A DNA stretch of 64,000 nt from positions 33,751,668 through 33,815,667 of the forward strand of contig NC_092569.1 of the NCBI RefSeq assembly GCF_037975245.1, given 5' to 3'. Below are positions 58,124-64,000 of this stretch, in pieces. Numbering within the stretch: the first letter of the stretch is position 1; each line of letters begins with the position of its first letter. The stretch comes from Apostichopus japonicus (lineage: Eukaryota > Echinodermata > Holothuroidea > Aspidochirotida > Stichopodidae). The notes under the pieces were generated by a model that had not been told where the DNA came from, made no database searches, and worked only from the letters and a program-made list of their open reading frames with translations. The position numbers and the translations under genes were made by a program.

Positions 58124-59545
58124 ACAGTGTGACATACATGTCGTCATGAAGTATGTACCTGGGTGGAACGATCTTCACACGTACCCTCCAATATGCTAGA
58201 CGGTCATATAATACAGTGTGACATACATGTCGTCATGAAGTATGTACCTGGGTTGAACGATCTTCACACGTGTCCTAATATGCTAGACGGTCAGATAATA
58301 CAGTGTGACATACATGTCGTCATGAAGTATGTACCTGAGTGGAACGATCTTCACACGTACCCTCCAATATGCTAGACGGACAGATAATACAGTGTGACAT
58401 ACATGCCGTCATGAAGTATGTACCTGGGTGGAACGATCTTCACACGTACCCTCCAATATGCTAGACGGTCAGATAATACAGTGTGACATACATGTCGTCA
58501 TGAAGTATGTACCTGGGTGGAACGATCTTCACACGTACCCTCCAATATGCTAGACGGTCAGATAATACAGTGTGACATACATGTCGTCATGAAGTATGTA
58601 CCTGGGTGGAACGATCTTCACACGTACCCTCCAATATGCTAGACATTCAGATAGTACAGTGTGACATACATGTCGTCATGAAGTATGTACCTGAGTGGAA
58701 CGATCTTCACACGTACCCTCCAATATGCTAGACGGACAGATAATATAGTGTGACATACATGCCGTCATGAAGTATGTACCTGGGTGGAACGATCTTCACA
58801 CGTACCCTCCAATATGCTAGACGGTCAGATAATACAGTGTGACATACATGTCGTCATGAAGTATGTACCTGGGTTGAACGATTTTCACACGTGTCCTCCA
58901 ATATGCTAGACGGTCAGATAATACAGTGTGACATACATGTCGTCATGAAGTATGTACCTGGGTTGAACGATCTTCACACGTACCCTCCAATATGCTAGAC
59001 GGTCAGATAATACAGTGTGACATACATGTCGTCATGAAGTATGTACCTGGGTGGAACGATCTTCACACGTACCCTCCAATATGCTAGACATTCAGATAGT
59101 ACAGTGTGACATACATGTCGTCATGAAGTATGTACATGGGTTGAACGATCTTCACACGTACCCTCCAATATGCTAGACAGTCAGATAATACAGTGTGACA
59201 TACATGTCGTCATGAAGTATGTACCTGGGTGGAACGATCTTCACACGTACCCTCCAATATGCTAGACAGTCAGATAATACAGTGTGACATACATGTCGTC
59301 ATGAAGTATGTACCTGGGTGTAACGATCTTCACACGTGTCCTCCAATATGCTAGACAGTCAGATAATACAGTGTGACATACATGTCGTCATGAAGTATGT
59401 ACCTGGGTGGAACGGTCTTCACACGTACCCTTCAATATGCTAGACGGTCATATAATACAGTGTGACATACATGTCGTCATGAAGTATGTACCTGGGTGGA
59501 ACGATTTTCACACGTGCCCTCAAAAATGCTAGACTGTCCGATAAT
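58124..59545. repeat. 89-bp satellite, 16 copies
   Basis: Units start ACAGTGTGACATACATGTCG and continue TCATGAAGTATGTACCTGGG, GGAACGATCTTCACACGTAC, CCTCCAATATGCTAGACGG. Starts: 58124, 58213, 58300, then every 89 bp to 59457. Each unit has an inverted repeat (ACATAC / GTATGT). Unit variants show that copies 3-4 and 7-8 share the same private changes, a 356-bp block duplication. Confidence 0.97.
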
Positions 59546-59956
59546 GGTCAATCACATGACAACTGCAAGAGTTTTCCAACTCAAACCATCAAAACAATTC
59601 CCATCAGTGTGAAGTTAATAATCGCTTTCACGTAACACTGCTGAAAGCCTGGAAATATATTGCAAGGTCATACACTTATGGAATCACTTTTAAAATCTTA
59701 GCAGCAAGTTATATGCTTTCATTAGTTTGAAATTCATACATACTCATCACAAATTAAAACAGTTGGTTGAGCTTTTCGAACTTACCATTTATCGTCTACC
59801 AAATATGGGAGCTAGCACACAATAGAGGGAACGGGGGGGGGGGGGGATGCAAAGCATTGCAAAGCATCATAAGGTGGGATTTAACCCGGCGCCGCCTATA
59901 CTGAGAAAACACTGTTATAACTCAAACAACTAGAGCAGCGGTGGATTGTCCTAATA

Positions 59957-60535
59957 GCATACCGCCATGGGCGCAGATCAGTCTTGGATAATGGTGGGGA
60001 CGCGTGTCTGTTCTCTGATACTATCTAAGCAGAGCGCGACCACGGGTTCGCGCGTAGCGTACAAGAATTTGTTTGGCAAATATACCTCCCAGATCGCCGG
60101 AAATTACACTTCCCAGACCCAATGATGCTTCCAAACCTCCTTAAATTTTAGATCTCATGGCTTAGAAATTTAGTTTGGGGAAATACATGGGCGTCTGCAG
60201 AAGAAAAATCAGGGGACTAATAATCCAAGCAGACTTTCGTATGCGATGGGTCTGGGATCCTCTCCCAGAAAACAATTATAGACTGCCGCAAATGCGATTT
60301 TCGTCCAATATTTAACAACTGCGGATACATATAACAAAATGAGTACTGCTGCATCAGTGTCATTTGCACAATGCTGGATCGAACTGCGCCAAAGTTCAAT
60401 ACAGGTGAATTTGAAATGCAGCGTTTGGTCAAGACAAATTGGTGGGGACACGGTATATCATGTCCCTACCACTGAAAAAGTTGGTGGGGACGCGTCCTGC
60501 CGTCCCCACCAGGATCTGCGCCCATGCATACCGCC
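59957..60535. mobile_element. MITE with 13-bp inverted ends and a 10-bp target duplication
   Basis: Element 59967-60525 (559 bp) has perfect terminal inverted repeats ATGGGCGCAGATC / GATCTGCGCCCAT and is flanked by perfect direct repeats GCATACCGCC (59957-59966 and 60526-60535). GGTGGGGACG also occurs in opposed copies near both ends. It contains copy 4 of the GGAGCGCCACC repeat. A 9-11 bp duplication fits Mutator-like transposases (family knowledge); no transposase is encoded. Confidence 0.88.
60019..60125 (+). repeat. dispersed GGAGCGCCACC palindrome repeat, copy 4 (diverged)
   Basis: CTATCTAAGCAGAGCGCGAC, CACGGGTTCGCGCGTAGCGT, ACAAGAA, CCCAGATCGCCGGAAATTAC. It lies inside the MITE at 59967-60525. 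Confidence 0.8.
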
Positions 60536-61415
60536 GACTCGGAAAGGCGAGCCACTGACTTCTGAGTGACCAATGTCGTCGCCGGGTTGAGGTGTTCAAC
60601 CTCTCCTGATCATAAAGAGGTGCAAGTTTCTTGCAAAAATACCCAGCGACTTGGTAAAATGCCCCAGCGCTTTCGGTTGGATAAAATGAGTCGATAGCAA
60701 TTGATGGACCAATCGTCACTACACTGATGAGTTAAACTGTAACTGTCGAGTAACAGCAAACGGTAATCAAGGGTCTCAGTGACGTCACAGTGTAGGTGTT
60801 TTTAGTTTAGTTTTCTCCTTTCTTTCATTTTCTTGTGTGATAAGCTAAGACCCTGCATGACAAGGTTTTGGTCTTACTAATCAAGGAGCTACCATTTCTA
60901 AGTAGGGAATGACAACTCTTCTAAAAGTCGATGTCCCCTAAATGTATTCCCTAGTGTATATACCATTGCAATAAGTGAGCATGAAAACTTCACGCTGACT
61001 TTTTAATTATAGCTTTTCGTCAAACGTGTAAGTATACTTAACATTCCAATGTGAGTTGTTTACATTATGGCGTATCGGTGGTGAATGTTTGCCGCCTTTT
61101 CGCTACCGTGTAGTAAATTTAATCAGATATCAGTATGTAAATTGGTATTGGTTATGAATAAATATTTCAACCAGAGAAGGCGCGTCCGGGGTGGAGTAAC
61201 TGAGTGTACGTGTTCAACCACTCCCCCACCCAGTTCCCCACTGTATAGTAATATGATGAGTATGATGGCATTATCGTTTTAAAAAATATGTTTTGCACTT
61301 CGAGCTCTAGGATTTAGACGAGGCTGTGGAATGTGCAAACATATGGGTTGTATTGCATTATTAAATTTGTACAAGGCAAATTCAGTTCCCAGCAAAGTAT
61401 TATAGACCTGTATAA
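60536..61415. other. no recognised gene
   Basis: Unique AT-leaning DNA with ORFs below 70 codons on + and nothing recognisable. Confidence 0.4.
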
Positions 61416-61417
61416 TA

Positions 61418-61798
61418 GTATGGTATGGTATGGCATGGTATGACATGGTATGGCATAGTATAGTATGGTATGACATGGTATGGTATTGTACGGCATAGTA
61501 TGGTATGACATGGTATGGTATTGTACGGCATAGTATGGTATGGCATGGTATGGTGTGGTACGGCATAGTATGGTTTGGTATCGTATGGTGTGGTACGGCA
61601 TAGTATGGTATGGCATGGTATGGTGCGGCATAGTATGGTTTGGTATCGTATGGTATGGTATGGCATAGTATGGTTTGGTATCGTATGGTGTGGTACGGCA
61701 TAGTATGGTTTGGTATCGTATGGTATGGTATGGCATAGTATGGTTTGGTATCGTATGATATGGTATGGCATAGTATTGTATGGTATGGTATGGTATAG
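61418..61798. repeat. (TATGG)n-type pentanucleotide minisatellite
   Basis: About 380 bp of TATGG, CATGG, CATAG and TATCG pentamers in changing order. Minus-strand His-Thr-Ile-Pro-Tyr ORFs are artefacts. Confidence 0.97.
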
Positions 61799-62913
61799 GT
61801 TAGTCTGTGGATGTTCCCCACCCTTAAATTGTCAATGTTACAACACCAATTCGGTATTGCTGGATACGGGTCTGTGTAAAATTAAATGTGGTGAGCTATG
61901 TAAACTAAGTCACAATACAAGTTTGACACCTCTCATGCATATTCAACAGTTGTCGTACATGTCAGTGAACATTACAATCAGATTGGGTGGTCAGTTGCCT
62001 ATATAGCCTATATACATACAGCATTATCACAAAATACTTTGGGCGGGAAATGTTAAGTTTGCCAATATCAAGAGCTTCTTTAATTTGATGGTCTATTATT
62101 TGTAGTTGCCAACTCGCATCGCCCTCGCCTACTTTTTCCGTCTTGGCTTATTTCACCAAACGTCAACTAATTCAGCTTATAATTAATAATTCAATTCCAT
62201 TATCGATATTTTTTATATATAAGTATCAGGGAAATTGTCCCAACTTAAGGACTTTTCGTAATATTTTGGAGGAAATTCAGTCAAACATGATAATTACCAC
62301 TTTAATGGGATTTTATTATCAAAAGCATTTCTGTGTTGATTTCAATCAACACAGATAGGTCATTCAACCTTTGCACTAGAAATAAAACGTTTGCATAATT
62401 CATTTATTTCTTATTTCAGGTTGTAAATGATATGTAGGCTATGAAATAATAGGACTGCCAAAGTACATTACATCATCTCTCTAATTTCTGTCATATCTTT
62501 GATGATATTTGTCACTTGTGTAAATTCTTTTCGTGATTTGAAATCAAAGGTCTCCCTTTTATTCAAAACCTTGTGGGAGAGATATGATTATGTCCTCTTA
62601 TCATGAGCGAAAGTCGATGGCCGAAGTGAACATAAGTTCAGGGAGATGTTATTACATTTCGCGCCAAATTTGTTTTTTTCTTTTGTGTTTAAAAAGCATC
62701 TGTTTAGTGGTAATCACATCCTGTCGTCTGATCATTTTGATATTAAAATTCCAGACACTCTCAAAGGGAAATAACCCACAAACAACAGAAAGAAATCCAT
62801 TAGAATTAAATTTAATAACCTTTGACCAATAACCTACTTTATGTCTAGATTTTAACTCGAATATTGAATTACACACATGGAGCGGAAGAGAATTTCTGAT
62901 AGCCTATATATGG

Positions 62914-63880
<967 letters not shown>

Positions 63881-63887
63881 TATATAT

Positions 63888-63897
63888 GTATATTTAG

Positions 63898-63974
<77 letters not shown>

Positions 63975-63992
63975 ATATAAGGCTAAATATAC
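63888..63992. repeat. 18-bp perfect inverted repeat around an (AT)n core
   Basis: GTATATTTAGCCTTATAT (63888-63905) and its exact reverse complement (63975-63992) flank about 70 bp of AT repeats. It is another AT-cored palindrome like 1114-1373. Confidence 0.93.
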
Positions 63993-64000
63993 TACGTTTC

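Noticed and set aside
61279-61821. 180-codon minus-strand ORF rich in Pro-Tyr-His-Thr-Ile
   Set aside because: It is a translation of a pentanucleotide repeat; several frames are open for the same reason.

Overview
This is AT-rich, intron-bearing animal DNA. The recognisable host genes encode fibrinogen-related proteins (FReDs) with signal peptides and short linkers. Their closest match in my memory is the fibrinogen-like proteins of echinoderms, especially sea cucumbers. The window also holds Penelope-like and Ty3/gypsy retrotransposons, tRNA-derived SINE pieces, many long (AT)n tracts and several minisatellites. I infer a marine deuterostome invertebrate, probably a holothurian; that is recognition, not a search result.

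Layout. 1-2.2 kb: an AT-cored inverted repeat and a decayed minisatellite. 2.86-14.35 kb (+): an eight-exon gene for a secreted protein. Every splice phase closes, giving 557 aa: signal peptide, partial FReD, TIL/TILa-like cysteine module, EGF-like module, complete FReD. 14.8-17.0 kb: a SINE fragment and a 5'-truncated Penelope-like element (minus strand) lying between (AT)n tracts. 17.45-19.13 kb: a possible foldback element. 19.5-23.6 kb (-): a second FReD gene facing the first tail to tail, with matching splice phases, cut off by a stop inside its fourth exon. 23.83-28.28 kb: a complete, apparently intact Ty3/gypsy element with identical 153-bp LTRs, inserted about 240 bp upstream of the second FReD start codon.

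28.3-64 kb has no gene I can support. It carries a dispersed repeat cluster (28.9-32.4 kb), a GATGGT simple repeat (32.5 kb), small elements with inverted ends, a 79-bp tandem repeat (34 kb), a long quiet stretch (35-49 kb), a hammerhead-ribozyme-like motif (53.6 kb), a decayed Penelope-like element (55-56.3 kb), a 66-bp tandem repeat, a 16-copy 89-bp satellite (58.1-59.5 kb), a MITE with a 10-bp target duplication (60 kb), and more simple repeats.

How the parts relate. The two FReD genes share exon order and phases (signal exon phase 0, linker exon 0 to 1, FReD N exon 1 to 0, FReD middle exon 0 to 1), so they are paralogues from one ancestral design. In the first gene, three exons (TIL, EGF + FReD N, FReD middle) form a phase 1-1 cassette inside an otherwise simple signal-linker-FReD gene. 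Skipping it would give a 297-aa single-FReD protein. This is the most interesting biological feature of the window.
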